Made by a program: the position numbers and the translations under genes. This document shows positions 36,874-46,812 of a stretch of 64,000 bases of DNA, one piece after another. Under the pieces are notes generated by a model, which did not search any database, was not told the origin of the DNA, and saw nothing but the letters and a program-made list of their open reading frames with translations. The stretch comes from Streptomyces caniferus. Its GTDB lineage: Bacteria; Actinomycetota; Actinomycetes; Streptomycetales; Streptomycetaceae. Location: contig NZ_BLIN01000005.1 in assembly GCF_009811555.1 (NCBI RefSeq), positions 1,807,501 to 1,871,500 of the forward strand, in the 5' to 3' direction. Numbering within the stretch: the stretch's first letter is position 1; the number at the start of each line of letters is the position of its first letter.

Positions 36874-37587
36874 TCAGTACATGGCTCCACGGCTTTCCGT
36901 GATGAGCGTTCGGAGAAATGGAAGATCGACTTCTTCCAGCGAGGGCACGACCGTACGGCCCGCGGCCGGCGGGATCGGTGTCACCGAGGGCACCGCGACG
37001 ACCGGGCAGCCCGCCGCCTCGCCCGCGGTCACACCGGTCAGGGTGTCCTCGATGACGGCGCAGCACGCCGGGTCGGCCCCCAGCCGCGCGGCGGCCGTCA
37101 GATACGGGTCCGGGTGCGGTTTGGTCCGCTCCAGGTCGTCGCCCGCCAGGGTCAGCCGGAAGTTCTCCCGGCCCAGCGAATGCAGCATCTGGTCGACGAT
37201 GGCGCGGTGGGAGGCGGAGACCAGGGCGGCCGGCACGTCATGGGCGGCCAGTTCGGCCAGCAGCCTGCGGGCGCCCGGCATCAGGGGAACGCCGCGCCTG
37301 ATCCGGGCCAGGAAGGCCGCGTTGAGCAGCACGCTGAGCTCGGTCAGGCTGATGTCGACACCGGTGGCTTGAATCAGATACCCGGCACTGCGGGTCATCG
37401 GGCCGCCGACCACGACCTCGCGGTGTGCGTCGTCGAGGATGTGGCCGAGTTCGGCGAAGACCTCCGCCTCCGCCTCCCACCAGAACCCCTCGGTGTCGAC
37501 GAGCGTGCCGTCCAGATCGAGGAATACGGCTTGGAGGGTCGCGGCTTCGGCCGTTCGGGTGCCGACTGCGGGGATGCTGCTGGTCAT
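36874..37587 (-). CDS. HAD-superfamily phosphatase
   Basis: This 237-residue Rossmann-fold hydrolase has motif I AVFLDLDGTLVDTEGFWW (nucleophile Asp at the first D), motif II ALVSASH, the lysine motif in ERTKPHPDPYL and motif IV CCAVIEDTLTGVTAGEAAG. The cap domain between motifs I and II places it with beta-phosphoglucomutase/phosphatase-like enzymes. The ATG at 37587 follows GGAGG by 8 bp. The substrate is unknown. It is downstream of metH, separated by a hairpin. Confidence 0.9.
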   Translation of the reverse strand: MTSSIPAVGTRTAEAATLQAVFLDLDGTLVDTEGFWWEAEAEVFAELGHILDDAHREVVVGGPMTRSAGYLIQATGVDISLTELSVLLNAAFLARIRRGVPLMPGARRLLAELAAHDVPAALVSASHRAIVDQMLHSLGRENFRLTLAGDDLERTKPHPDPYLTAAARLGADPACCAVIEDTLTGVTAGEAAGCPVVAVPSVTPIPPAAGRTVVPSLEEVDLPFLRTLITESRGAMY

Positions 37588-37626
37588 CCATCCACCTCCG
37601 TGACGACGTCCCCGAAGGGACGAAAG

Positions 37627-37663
37627 GGCCGGTCGCCATCCCCGGCTGGGGAGACGACCGGCC
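37627..37663. terminator. Hairpin between metH and the HAD gene
   Basis: The arms GGCCGGTCG (37627-37635) and CGACCGGCC (37655-37663) lie about 170 bp past the metH stop and 40 bp before the HAD start on the minus strand. This is either a terminator or a leader structure. Confidence 0.45.
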
Positions 37664-37833
37664 ACTACCGGACCGATAAGTGTACGACGGTACGAGCCGA
37701 AATGCGTGGTGACCGAGGTCAGGGCCGTTTTGGGCAGGATCCCGGGGCGGCCCGATCCGCTCCCACCGGATCACCGAGCGTCACGTCATCTTCCGGGACG
37801 GCCCGCGGACCGCCCCGGAAGGTGCTCGCCCCG

Positions 37834-40800
37834 CTACCGCGCGTTGAAGTACTTCGCTTCCGGGTGGTGGATGACGATCGCGTCGGTGGACTGCTCGGGG
37901 TGCAGCTGGAACTCCTCGGAGAGCTCGACGCCGATCCGCTCCGGCTGCAGCAGGTCGGCGATCTTGGCGCGGTCCTCCAGGTCGGGGCAGGCGCCGTAGC
38001 CCAGCGAGAACCGCGCGCCGCGGTACTTGAGCGCGAACATGTCCTCGACGTCGGCCGGGTCCTCCCCCGCGAAGCCCAGCTCGGCACGGACCCGGGCGTG
38101 CCAGTATTCGGCGAGTGCCTCGGCCAACTGGACGGACAGGCCGTGGAGTTCGAGGTAGTCGCGGTAGGAGTTGGCGGCGAAGAGTTCGGCGGTGGCGCCG
38201 CCGATCTTGGAGCCGACGGTGACGACCTGGAGGCCGACGACGTCGGTCTCGCCGGTCTCCTCGGGGCGGAAGTAGTCGGCCAGGCACAGGCGCCGGCCGC
38301 GGCGCTGGCGGGGGAAGGTGAAGCGGGTGCGCTCGGTGCCGTCCTCGTGCAGGAGGATGAGGTCCTCGCCCTTGGACACGCAGGGGAAGTAGCCGTGGAC
38401 GACGGCGGCTTCGAGGAGGTTCTCGGTCTGCAGCTTGTCGAGCCAGCCGCGCAGCCGGGGACGGCCCTCGGTCTCCACCAGCTCCTCGTACGTCGGACCG
38501 TCGCCGGTACGGGCCTGCTTGAGCCCCCACTGCCCCTTGAACAGGGCCCCCTCGTCCAGCCAGGACGCATAGTCGGCGAGCTGGATGCCCTTGACCACGC
38601 GGGTCCCCCAGAACGGCGGGGCGGGCACCGGGTTGTCGGTGGCGACGTCGGAGCGCACCGCGCCCTCCGGCTCCTCGACCTCCAGCACGGCCGTGTCCCG
38701 CTTGGGCACCCGGCGTTGCTTGAGTTCGGGGAGGGTGGCGCCGGGCACGCCGCGCTTGACGGCGATGAGGGCGTCCATCAGGCGCAGGCCCTCGAAGGCG
38801 TCGCGGGCGTAGCGGACCTCGCCCTCGTAGATCTCGTGGAGGTCCTGTTCGACGTAGGCGCGGGTGAGGGCGGCGCCGCCGAGGATGACGGGGAAGTCGG
38901 CCGCCATCTTGCGCTGGTTGAGCTCTTCCAGGTTCTCCTTCATGATCACCGTGGACTTGACCAGGAGCCCGGACATCCCGATGACGTCGGCACGGTGCTC
39001 CTCGGCGGCTTCCAGGATCGCCGAGACCGGCTGCTTGATGCCGAGGTTGACCACGTTGTAGCCGTTGTTGGACAGGATGATGTCGACGAGGTTCTTGCCG
39101 ATGTCATGGACGTCGCCGCGGACGGTGGCCAGCACGATGGTGCCCTTGCCCTCGTCGTCCGACTTCTCCATGTGCGGCTCCAGATGCGCCACCGCACTCT
39201 TCATCACCTCGGCCGACTGCAGCACGAACGGCAGCTGCATCTGCCCGGAGCCGAACAGCTCACCGACGACCTTCATGCCCTCCAGGAGGGTGTCGTTGAC
39301 GATCTCCAGCGCCGGCCGCCCCTGCAGCGCCTCGTCGAGGTCGGCCTCCAGACCGTTCTTCTCCCCGTCGATGATCCGCCGCTGCAGCCGCTCCTCCAGC
39401 GGCAGCGCCAACAGCTCCTCGGCCCGCCCGGCCTTCATCGACTTGGTGTTGACGCCCTCGAACAGCTCCATCAGCTTCTGCAGCGGGTCGTAGCCCTCGC
39501 TGCGCCGGTCGTAGACGAGGTCGAGAGCGGCCTTGACCTGCTCCTCCTCCAGCCGCGCGATCGGCAGGATCTTGCTCGCGTGCACGATCGCCGAATCCAG
39601 GCCGGCCTTGACGCACTCGTCGAGGAACACCGAGTTCAGCACGATGCGGGCGGCCGGGTTCAGGCCGAAGGAGATGTTGGAGAGGCCGAGCGTGGTCTGC
39701 ACGTCGGGGTGGCGCTTCTTCAGCTCCCGGATCGCCTCGATGGTGGCGATCCCGTCACCCCGGGACTCCTCCTGGCCGGTGCAGATCGTGAAGGTCAGAC
39801 AGTCGATGAGGATGTCCGACTCGTGGATGCCCCAGTTGCCGGTCAGGTCCGCGATCAGCCGCTCCGCGATGGCGACCTTGTGCTCGACGGTGCGGGCCTG
39901 GCCCTCCTCGTCGATGGTCAGCGCGATCAGCGCCGCACCGTGCTCGGCCGCCAGCGCGGTGACCTTCGCGAAGCGCGACTCCGGCCCGTCGCCGTCCTCG
40001 TAGTTGACCGAGTTGAGGACCGCCCGGCCGCCGAGCTTCTCCAACCCGGCCTGGAGGACGTTCAATTCCGTGGAGTCCAGCACGATCGGGAGGGTGGAGG
40101 CGGTCGCGAACCGGCCCGCCAGCTCCTCCATGTCCGCCACGCCGTCGCGCCCCACATAATCGACGCACAGATCGAGCATGTGCGCGCCCTCACGGATCTG
40201 GTCGCGCGCCATCTCGACACAGTCGTCCCAGCGCGCCTCCAGCATCGCCTCGCGGAACTTCTTCGACCCGTTGGCGTTCGTCCGCTCCCCGATCGCCAGA
40301 TACGAGGTGTCCTGCCGGAACGGCACCGTCTGGTAGAGAGAGGCGGCGCCCGGCTCGGGGCGCGGCGTACGCGCGGGCGGGGCGATGCCGCGCACCCGCT
40401 CGACGACCTGCCGCAGATGCTCCGGCGTCGTCCCGCAGCACCCGCCGACCAGCGACAGCCCGTACTCGGCGACGAACGTCTCCTGCGCGTCGGCCAGCTC
40501 ACCGGCCGTCAGCGGATAGTGCGCACCGTTCTTGCCCAGCACCGGCAGACCAGCATTCGGCATACACGCCAGCGGGATGCGCGAGTGGCGGGCGAGGTAA
40601 CGGAGGTGCTCGCTCATCTCGGCCGGACCGGTCGCACAGTTCAGACCGATCATGTCGATGCCCAGCGGCTCCAGCGCCGTCAGCGCCGCACCGATCTCCG
40701 ACCCCAGCAACATCGTGCCGGTCGTCTCGACGGTGACCGAGCAGATCACCGGGAGGTTGCTGCCGGTGGCCTTCAGGGCGCGCCGCGCGCCGAGAATGGC

Positions 40801-41343
40801 GGCCTTGGTCTGCAGCAGGTCCTGCGTCGTCTCCACCAGCAGCGCGTCCGCACCGCCGGCGATCATCCCCTCCGCGTTCTGCTGGTAGGCGTCGCGCAGC
40901 GTCACGTAGGGGGCGTGGCCCAGGGTCGGCAGCTTGGTGCCCGGACCCATCGAGCCCAGGACGTAGCGCTGCTGGCCCGTGGAGGCGGTGAACTCGTCCG
41001 CCACCTCGCGTGCCAGCCGGGCACCGGACTCGGACAGCTCGAAGACCCGTTCGGGAATGTCGTACTCGGCCAGCGCGGCGAAATTCGCACCGAACGTATT
41101 GGTCTCGACGCAGTCGACACCGACCGCGAAGTACTCCTCGTGCACCGAGCGCACGATGTCCGGCCGGGTGACGTTGAGGATCTCGTTGCAGCCCTCCAGC
41201 TGCTGGAAGTCCTCCATGGACGGATCCTGCGCCTGCAGCATGGTGCCCATCGCACCGTCCGCGACGACCACCCGCGAGGCCAGGGCCTCACGGAACGATT
41301 CGACGCGGGTCGTGCTGATGGGCGATGGCGTGTTCGAGGCCAT
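37834..41343 (-). CDS. metH: Cobalamin-dependent methionine synthase MetH
   Basis: This 1169-residue modular enzyme transfers the methyl group of 5-methyltetrahydrofolate to homocysteine via B12. In order: the homocysteine/Zn domain (ADGAMGTMLQAQ, Cys ligands in GLNCATG and VGGCCGTTPEHLRQ); the pterin-binding domain (YLAIGERTNANGSKKFREA); the cobalamin domain with the DxHxxG ligand DVHDIGKNLVD; and the C-terminal SAM-binding activation domain (CLADYFRPEETGETDVVGLQ, ending near the SLGYGACPDLEDRAKI segment). The ATG at 41343 has GGGAGC upstream. No recognisable cobalamin riboswitch lies in the 259-bp divergent region. Confidence 0.97.
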   Translation of the reverse strand: MASNTPSPISTTRVESFREALASRVVVADGAMGTMLQAQDPSMEDFQQLEGCNEILNVTRPDIVRSVHEEYFAVGVDCVETNTFGANFAALAEYDIPERVFELSESGARLAREVADEFTASTGQQRYVLGSMGPGTKLPTLGHAPYVTLRDAYQQNAEGMIAGGADALLVETTQDLLQTKAAILGARRALKATGSNLPVICSVTVETTGTMLLGSEIGAALTALEPLGIDMIGLNCATGPAEMSEHLRYLARHSRIPLACMPNAGLPVLGKNGAHYPLTAGELADAQETFVAEYGLSLVGGCCGTTPEHLRQVVERVRGIAPPARTPRPEPGAASLYQTVPFRQDTSYLAIGERTNANGSKKFREAMLEARWDDCVEMARDQIREGAHMLDLCVDYVGRDGVADMEELAGRFATASTLPIVLDSTELNVLQAGLEKLGGRAVLNSVNYEDGDGPESRFAKVTALAAEHGAALIALTIDEEGQARTVEHKVAIAERLIADLTGNWGIHESDILIDCLTFTICTGQEESRGDGIATIEAIRELKKRHPDVQTTLGLSNISFGLNPAARIVLNSVFLDECVKAGLDSAIVHASKILPIARLEEEQVKAALDLVYDRRSEGYDPLQKLMELFEGVNTKSMKAGRAEELLALPLEERLQRRIIDGEKNGLEADLDEALQGRPALEIVNDTLLEGMKVVGELFGSGQMQLPFVLQSAEVMKSAVAHLEPHMEKSDDEGKGTIVLATVRGDVHDIGKNLVDIILSNNGYNVVNLGIKQPVSAILEAAEEHRADVIGMSGLLVKSTVIMKENLEELNQRKMAADFPVILGGAALTRAYVEQDLHEIYEGEVRYARDAFEGLRLMDALIAVKRGVPGATLPELKQRRVPKRDTAVLEVEEPEGAVRSDVATDNPVPAPPFWGTRVVKGIQLADYASWLDEGALFKGQWGLKQARTGDGPTYEELVETEGRPRLRGWLDKLQTENLLEAAVVHGYFPCVSKGEDLILLHEDGTERTRFTFPRQRRGRRLCLADYFRPEETGETDVVGLQVVTVGSKIGGATAELFAANSYRDYLELHGLSVQLAEALAEYWHARVRAELGFAGEDPADVEDMFALKYRGARFSLGYGACPDLEDRAKIADLLQPERIGVELSEEFQLHPEQSTDAIVIHHPEAKYFNAR

Positions 41344-41379
41344 GGAGATGCTCCCGTGGTTGCGACGGCTGTCGGCTTT

Positions 41380-41400
41380 GCACCCTCCTTCAGAGGGCGC
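41380..41400 (-). promoter_or_regulatory. Hairpin in the metH leader
   Basis: The arms GCACCCTC (41380-41387) and GAGGGCGC (41393-41400) pair with one G-T-type mismatch, about 37 bp before the metH start. No riboswitch consensus was recognised; significance is uncertain. Confidence 0.3.
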
Positions 41401-41562
41401 ACCCGGCCAGCGTAGCTGCCGGTCCGGTACACGTGTTCCCCGTTCCACGCCGTGGACAGCACTGCTCCACCCCCCTGCGTGCACTATCAGTGATCGTTGG
41501 CAGACTCCGTTCGGCGAGCAAAAGGTTCCAGAACGCTGACTCCAGTCGGCATGGACCGATAT

Positions 41563-41581
41563 CGTTCAGCATTGTCGAACC
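41563..41581. promoter_or_regulatory. Candidate GylR operator upstream of gylR
   Basis: The sequence CGTTCAGCATTGTCGAACC lies 21 bp before the gylR start. It matches 15 of 19 positions of the element upstream of glpF (42452-42470). It is an imperfect palindrome with GTTC/GAAC ends, as expected for an IclR-family dimer. Confidence 0.6.
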
Positions 41582-41602
41582 GCTCACTTCGGAGGTTGCC
41601 CG

Positions 41603-42367
41603 ATGGCACGCACCATCCAGTCGCTGGAGCGCGCCGCAGCGATGCTGCGGCTGCTCGCAGGAGGGGAACGGCGACTGGGACTCTCCGACATCTCCTCCTC
41701 ACTGGGACTGGCCAAGGGCACCGCCCACGGGATCCTGCGCACGCTGCAGCAGGAGGGTTTCGTCGAGCAGGACGTCGCGTCCGGCCGCTACCAGCTGGGC
41801 GCGGAGCTGCTGCGGCTGGGCAACAGCTACCTGGACGTCCACGAGCTGCGCGCCCGCGCCCTGGTATGGACCGACGATCTGGCCCGCTCCAGCGGTGAGG
41901 CCGTCTACCTGGGCGTCCTGCACCAGCAGGGCGTGCTGATCGTCCACCACGTCTTCCGGCCGGACGACAGCCGGCAGGTACTGGAGGTGGGCGCGATGCA
42001 GCCGCTGCACAGTACGGCGCTGGGCAAGGTGCTCTCGGCGTACGACCCGGTGGCGCACAGCGAGATCGTCGAGGCGGACCGGGAGGCGTTCACCCCGCGC
42101 ACGGTCACCGGGCTGGGGGACTTCGAGGGGCTGCTGGACCTCGCCCGGGCACGGGGCTGGGCCGCGGACGTGGAGGAGACCTGGGAGGGCGTGGCGTCGG
42201 TGGCCGCGCCGATCCACGACCGGCGGCGGATGCCGGTGGGTGCGGTGGGCATCACAGGCGCGGTCGAGCGGGTCTGCCAGGAGGGCGAACTGCGGCCGGA
42301 AATCATCGCTGCCGTGCGCGATTGCGCACGTGCAGTGTCCCGGGATCTTGGTGCAGGGCGATTCTGA
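41603..42367 (+). CDS. gylR: IclR-family repressor of glycerol catabolism
   Basis: This 254-residue regulator has an N-terminal winged helix (TIQSLERAAAMLRLLAGGERR, then ISSSLGLAKGTAHGILRTLQ) and a C-terminal IclR effector domain (GEAVYLGVLHQQGVLIVHHV, PLHSTALGKVLSAY, SVAAPIHDRRRMPVGAVGITG). Its length and position directly before glpF-glpK-glpD match GylR of Streptomyces, which responds to glycerol-3-phosphate. It diverges from metH. A candidate operator lies just upstream, suggesting autoregulation. Confidence 0.93.
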   Translation: MARTIQSLERAAAMLRLLAGGERRLGLSDISSSLGLAKGTAHGILRTLQQEGFVEQDVASGRYQLGAELLRLGNSYLDVHELRARALVWTDDLARSSGEAVYLGVLHQQGVLIVHHVFRPDDSRQVLEVGAMQPLHSTALGKVLSAYDPVAHSEIVEADREAFTPRTVTGLGDFEGLLDLARARGWAADVEETWEGVASVAAPIHDRRRMPVGAVGITGAVERVCQEGELRPEIIAAVRDCARAVSRDLGAGRF

Positions 42368-42451
42368 CCGGATTCGCCCCATCAGTTCACCTAAGTTTTT
42401 GGCCACGGAACCCTTGACGGGGTTCTACCGGTGAACAAAACTGCCGTTCGT

Positions 42452-42506
42452 CGGTCGGCATTGCCGAACACCTAACGGCAATATTCGCTATGGTGGGGCA
42501 TTGCCG
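42452..42506 (+). promoter_or_regulatory. Candidate GylR operator region upstream of glpF
   Basis: The element CGGTCGGCATTGCCGAACA (42452-42470) resembles the site in front of gylR. A 10-base piece of it, GGCATTGCCG, recurs exactly at 42497-42506. The flanks also carry TGCCGTT (42442-42448) and AACGGCA (42474-42480) as an inverted pair. This clustering in the 229-bp gylR-glpF gap suggests cooperative binding near the glp promoter. Confidence 0.55.
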
Positions 42507-42596
42507 CGGGCCGACCACCGCCCTCTAGGAGGGCGCGGACCACCGGACGGGACCCGGGGTTCGCCTTCCCCTGGACGAAGGACAAAGGAGTCGCGG

Positions 42597-43385
42597 GTGT
42601 CCAGCTCCGACATCTTCATCAGCGAGACCATCGGTACCGCTGTTCTGATCTTGCTCGGCGGTGGCGTATGCGCCGCCGTCACCTTCAAGCGCTCCAAGGC
42701 GTTCAACGCCGGATGGGTCGCCATCGCCTTCGGGTGGGGCTTCGCCGTCCTCACGGGTGCCTACATCGCCGCGAAGTCCGGCGCACACCTCAACCCTGCG
42801 GTCACCATCGGTCTCGCCATCAAGGGCGGTATCGAGTGGAACCAGGTGCCGGTCTACTTCGGCGGCGAGATGCTCGGCGCCATGATCGGCGCGGTGCTGG
42901 TGTGGATCACGTACTACGGGCAGTTCCAGGCCCATCTGAGTGACCCCGAGGTGCTGGCCGACCACACCAGCGAGGAGGGACTGGTCGACCAGTCCGCCGC
43001 TCCGTCGGCCGGACCGGTCCTCGGCATCTTCTCCACCGGCCCGGAGATCCGGAACGCGGTGCAGAACCTGGCCACCGAGATCATCGCCACCACGGTGCTC
43101 GTGCTGTCGATCCTCACGCTCGGTCTGAGCGACAACGGCAAGGGCGTCGGCGTCATCGGCACCCTGCTGGTCGCGCTGGTCGTCACCGGTATCGGTCTGT
43201 CGCTGGGCGGTCCGACCGGGTACGCGATCAACCCGGTCCGCGACCTCGGCCCGCGCATCGTGCACGCGCTTCTGCCGCTGCGGAACAAGGGCGGTTCAGA
43301 CTGGGGCTACGCCTGGATCCCGGTCGTCGGCCCGCTGATCGGCGGAGCCATCGCCGGTGGTATCTACCAGGTGGCGTTCGCCTGA
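42597..43385 (+). CDS. glpF: Glycerol uptake facilitator GlpF (aquaglyceroporin)
   Basis: This 262-residue MIP-family channel has six hydrophobic segments. The first NPA box is normal (HLNPAVTIG); the second reads NPV ([11 protein letters not shown]) but keeps the Arg-Asp that marks glycerol channels. Some family members have this variant. The start is GTG 42597 with AAAGGAG 6 bp upstream; longer in-frame extensions lack family sequence. It is the first gene of the glpFKD unit. Confidence 0.93.
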   Translation: MSSSDIFISETIGTAVLILLGGGVCAAVTFKRSKAFNAGWVAIAFGWGFAVLTGAYIAAKSGAHLNPAVTIGLAIKGGIEWNQVPVYFGGEMLGAMIGAVLVWITYYGQFQAHLSDPEVLADHTSEEGLVDQSAAPSAGPVLGIFSTGPEIRNAVQNLATEIIATTVLVLSILTLGLSDNGKGVGVIGTLLVALVVTGIGLSLGGPTGYAINPVRDLGPRIVHALLPLRNKGGSDWGYAWIPVVGPLIGGAIAGGIYQVAFA

Positions 43386-43434
43386 GCCGCCTGACCGCCC
43401 CGACTCCGCCCGCACAGACTTCTTGGAGCACACC

Positions 43435-44976
43435 ATGAGCGACACCCCCAGCACCGCCTCCCACGGGCACGGCCCGTTCATCGCGGCCATCGACCAGGGC
43501 ACCACGTCCAGCCGCTGCATCGTCTTCGACAAGGACGGCCGGATCGTCTCGGTCGACCAGAAGGAGCACGAGCAGATCTTCCCGAAGCCGGGCTGGGTGG
43601 AGCACGACGCCACCGAGATCTGGACCAACGTCCAGCAGGTCGTCGACAGCGCCGTTCACAAGGCCGGGCTGACCGCCGCCGACGTCAAGGCGATCGGTAT
43701 CACCAACCAGCGCGAGACCACCGTGCTGTGGGACCGCACCACCGGTGAGCCGGTCCACAACGCGATCGTCTGGCAGGACACCCGTACCGACGCGCTCTGC
43801 AAGGAGCTCGGCCGCAACGTCGGCCAGGACCGTTTCCGCCGCGAGACCGGCCTGCCGCTGGCCTCGTACTTCGCCGGTCCGAAGATCCGCTGGCTGCTCG
43901 ACAACGTCGAGGGCCTGCGCGAGCGCGCCGAGCGCGGCGACATCCTCTTCGGCACCATGGACTCCTGGGTCATCTGGAACCTGACCGGCGGTGTCGACGG
44001 CGGCGTGCACGTCACGGACGTCACCAACGCCTCGCGCACCATGCTGATGAACCTCCACCGCCTCGAGTGGGACCCGAAGATCCTCACGTCGATGGAGATC
44101 CCGGCGGCCGTGCTGCCGGAGATCAAGTCGTCCGCCGAGGTCTACGGCCGCACCACCGGCGGTGTGCTGGCCGGCGTCCCGGTCGCCTCGGCGCTCGGTG
44201 ACCAGCAGGCCGCGCTGTTCGGCCAGACCTGCTTCGAGCAGGGCGAGGCCAAGTCCACGTACGGCACCGGCACCTTCATGCTGATGAACACCGGCCACGA
44301 GCCGGTGAACTCCTACAACGGACTGCTCACCACGGTCGGCTACCGCATCGGCGACCAGCAGCCGGTCTACGCCCTGGAAGGCTCCATCGCCGTCACCGGC
44401 TCGCTCGTCCAGTGGATGCGCGACCAGATGGGCCTGATCAACAGCGCGGCCGAGATCGAGACCCTGGCCAGCACGGTCGAGGACAACGGCGGCGCGTACT
44501 TCGTGCCGGCCTTCTCCGGTCTGTTCGCCCCCTACTGGCGCTCGGACGCGCGCGGTGTCATCGCGGGCCTGACCCGCTATGTCACCAAGGCGCACATCGC
44601 GCGCGCCGTGCTCGAGGCCACCGCCTGGCAGACCCGCGAGATCACCGACGCCATGACCAAGGACTCCGGCGTCGAACTGACCGCGCTCAAGGTCGACGGC
44701 GGTATGACCTCCAACAACCTGCTGATGCAGACCATCTCGGACTTCCTGGACGCGCCCGTGGTGCGCCCGATGGTCGCCGAGACCACCTGCCTCGGCGCTG
44801 CCTACGCGGCCGGACTGGCCGTCGGCTTCTGGTCCAGCACCGACGAGCTGCGCGCCAACTGGCGCCGGGCCGCCGAATGGACCCCCCGGATGGAAGCGGC
44901 CACCCGTGACCGCGAGTACAAGAGCTGGCTCAAGGCCGTCGAGCGGACCATGGGCTGGATCGAGGACGAGGAGTAA
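43435..44976 (+). CDS. glpK: Glycerol kinase GlpK
   Basis: This 513-residue FGGY-family kinase phosphorylates glycerol to sn-glycerol-3-phosphate. It shows the N-terminal phosphate loop [26 protein letters not shown], the substrate motif [41 protein letters not shown], and the second ATP motif [14 protein letters not shown]. The ATG at 43435 follows TTGGAG, 49 bp after glpF. Its stop is 2 bp before glpD. Confidence 0.97.
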   Translation: MSDTPSTASHGHGPFIAAIDQGTTSSRCIVFDKDGRIVSVDQKEHEQIFPKPGWVEHDATEIWTNVQQVVDSAVHKAGLTAADVKAIGITNQRETTVLWDRTTGEPVHNAIVWQDTRTDALCKELGRNVGQDRFRRETGLPLASYFAGPKIRWLLDNVEGLRERAERGDILFGTMDSWVIWNLTGGVDGGVHVTDVTNASRTMLMNLHRLEWDPKILTSMEIPAAVLPEIKSSAEVYGRTTGGVLAGVPVASALGDQQAALFGQTCFEQGEAKSTYGTGTFMLMNTGHEPVNSYNGLLTTVGYRIGDQQPVYALEGSIAVTGSLVQWMRDQMGLINSAAEIETLASTVEDNGGAYFVPAFSGLFAPYWRSDARGVIAGLTRYVTKAHIARAVLEATAWQTREITDAMTKDSGVELTALKVDGGMTSNNLLMQTISDFLDAPVVRPMVAETTCLGAAYAAGLAVGFWSSTDELRANWRRAAEWTPRMEAATRDREYKSWLKAVERTMGWIEDEE

Positions 44977-44978
44977 AC

Positions 44979-46583
44979 ATGAGCACCCTGCAGAGCGTCC
45001 CGGCACTCGGGACGCACCCGGCCAATGGTTCGCACGCGAGCCGCGCCGAGACTCGGGAGCAGCTTTCCAAGGCGACGTACGACCTCCTGGTGATCGGCGG
45101 CGGCATCCTGGGCATCTCCACCGCCTGGCACGCCGCACAGGCCGGACTGCGGGTGGCCCTGGTGGACGCCGGTGACTTCGCCGGCGCCACCTCCTCCGCC
45201 TCCTCCAAGCTGCTGCACGGCGGTCTGCGCTACCTGCAGACAGGCGCGGTCAAGCTGGTGGCGGAGAACCACTTCGAGCGTCGTGCGGTGTCCCGCCAGG
45301 TGGCACCGCACCTCGCGAACCCCCTGACCTTCTACCTGCCCGTCTACAAGGGCGGCCCGCACGGCGCCGCCAAGCTGGGCGCGGGCGTCTTCGCCTACTC
45401 GGCGCTGTCCGCTTTCGGCGACGGCGTCGGCCACGTCATATCCCCGGCCAAGGCGCAGCGCGACGTGCCGGAGCTGCGGACGGACAACCTCAAGGCCGTG
45501 GCCGTGTACGGCGACGACCAGATGAACGACTCCCGGATGGCCCTGATGACCGTCCGTGCGGCGGTCGAGGCCGGCGCCACGGTCCTCAACCACGCCGAGG
45601 TCACCGGTCTGCGCTTCACCCAGGGCCGGGTCACCGGTGCGGAGCTCAAGGACCGCATGGAGGGCGCGGAGTTCGGCGTCAACGCCCGCCTGGTGCTCAA
45701 CGCCACCGGCCCGTGGGTGGACCACCTGCGCAAGATGGAGGACGCGAACGCGGCCCCCTCCATCCGGCTGTCGAAGGGCGCGCACCTGGTCCTCAAGCGG
45801 ACCGCGCCCTGGAAGGCCGCGCTGGCCACCCCGATCGACAAGTACCGCATCACCTTCGCCCTCCCCTGGGAGGACATGCTGCTGCTGGGCACCACGGACG
45901 AGGAGTTCGAGGGCGACCCGGCGGACGTCTCGGTCACCGAGAAGGACACCGCCCAGATCCTGGACGAGGCGGCCTTCTCCGTCCGCGACCAGCAGCTGTC
46001 GCGGGATCTGATCACGTACTCCTTCGCCGGTCTGCGGGTGCTGCCCGGCGGCCCCGGCAACACCTCGAAGGCCAAGCGCGAGACGGTCGTGACCGAGGGC
46101 AGCGGCGGCATGCTGTCGGTGGCCGGCGGCAAGTGGACGACCTTCCGGCACATCGGCCGTACGGTCATGAACAAGCTGGCCGCGCTGCCCGGCCACCCGC
46201 TGGCCGAGGACATGGAGCCGATCGCGCACCTGCCGAAGAAGCTCCCGCTGCCCGGTATCGCCAACCCGAACGCGGTCGCGCACCGGCTGCTCGTCGACGG
46301 CGGCACGCCCGGTCCGCGGATGTCCCCGGAGACGGCCCGTCACCTCGCCACCCACTACGGCTCGCTGTCCTTCGACATCGCCCGGCTGGCGAACGAGAAC
46401 CCGGCGCTGGCCGAGCGCATCCACCCGGACGCCCCGGAGATCTGGGCGCAGGTCGCCTACGCCCGTGACCACGAGTGGGCCGAGACGGTCGACGATGTGC
46501 TGCGCCGCCGCACGACGCTGACGATCCGTGGCCTGGACACGGAGGACGTACGGACCAAGGTCAAGGACATGCTGGCCGGCTGA
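44979..46583 (+). CDS. glpD: Glycerol-3-phosphate dehydrogenase GlpD (FAD-dependent)
   Basis: This 534-residue membrane-associated flavoenzyme oxidises glycerol-3-phosphate to dihydroxyacetone phosphate and passes electrons to quinone. The N-terminal FAD dinucleotide fold is YDLLVIGGGILGISTAWHAA. The family motif SSASSKLLHGGLRYL follows. FAD/substrate segments ATGPWVDHLRK and GGKWTTFRHIGRTVM lie downstream. The C-terminal helical domain is complete. It is 2 bp after glpK (GAGGAG ribosome-binding site inside the glpK end), so translation is coupled. Confidence 0.97.
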   Translation: MSTLQSVPALGTHPANGSHASRAETREQLSKATYDLLVIGGGILGISTAWHAAQAGLRVALVDAGDFAGATSSASSKLLHGGLRYLQTGAVKLVAENHFERRAVSRQVAPHLANPLTFYLPVYKGGPHGAAKLGAGVFAYSALSAFGDGVGHVISPAKAQRDVPELRTDNLKAVAVYGDDQMNDSRMALMTVRAAVEAGATVLNHAEVTGLRFTQGRVTGAELKDRMEGAEFGVNARLVLNATGPWVDHLRKMEDANAAPSIRLSKGAHLVLKRTAPWKAALATPIDKYRITFALPWEDMLLLGTTDEEFEGDPADVSVTEKDTAQILDEAAFSVRDQQLSRDLITYSFAGLRVLPGGPGNTSKAKRETVVTEGSGGMLSVAGGKWTTFRHIGRTVMNKLAALPGHPLAEDMEPIAHLPKKLPLPGIANPNAVAHRLLVDGGTPGPRMSPETARHLATHYGSLSFDIARLANENPALAERIHPDAPEIWAQVAYARDHEWAETVDDVLRRRTTLTIRGLDTEDVRTKVKDMLAG

Positions 46584-46655
46584 CGGAGACGGACGGCCGT
46601 CGCGGACGGCGGCCGGGCGAGCCGACGGTGCCTCACGGTGACCTACGCCGCGTGA

Positions 46656-46686
46656 CGATGGGGCGGTCCACGGGGCCGCCCCATCG
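46656..46686 (+). terminator. Terminator after glpFKD
   Basis: The 11-bp perfect arms CGATGGGGCGG (46656-46666) and CCGCCCCATCG (46676-46686) lie 72 bp past the glpD stop. Confidence 0.8.
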
Positions 46687-46812
46687 CCCTATCCGCAGGC
46701 AGGGCCGGGTGTGCGGCCGGGTGCGGGCAGCCCCGGCGGTGACTGTCAGTGGCGGCTGCGATGATGTGGACCGAGACGCATCAACGGGGGATGCGGCAAC
46801 GGGGGGATGACG

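Noticed and set aside
37114..41415. A 1433-codon plus-strand frame opposite metH
   Set aside because: It is a shadow of metH, with no recognisable domain.
41344..41602. Possible cobalamin, SAM or SAH riboswitch in the metH leader
   Set aside because: I looked for the B12 box and S-box style cores and found none; only a short hairpin is present.
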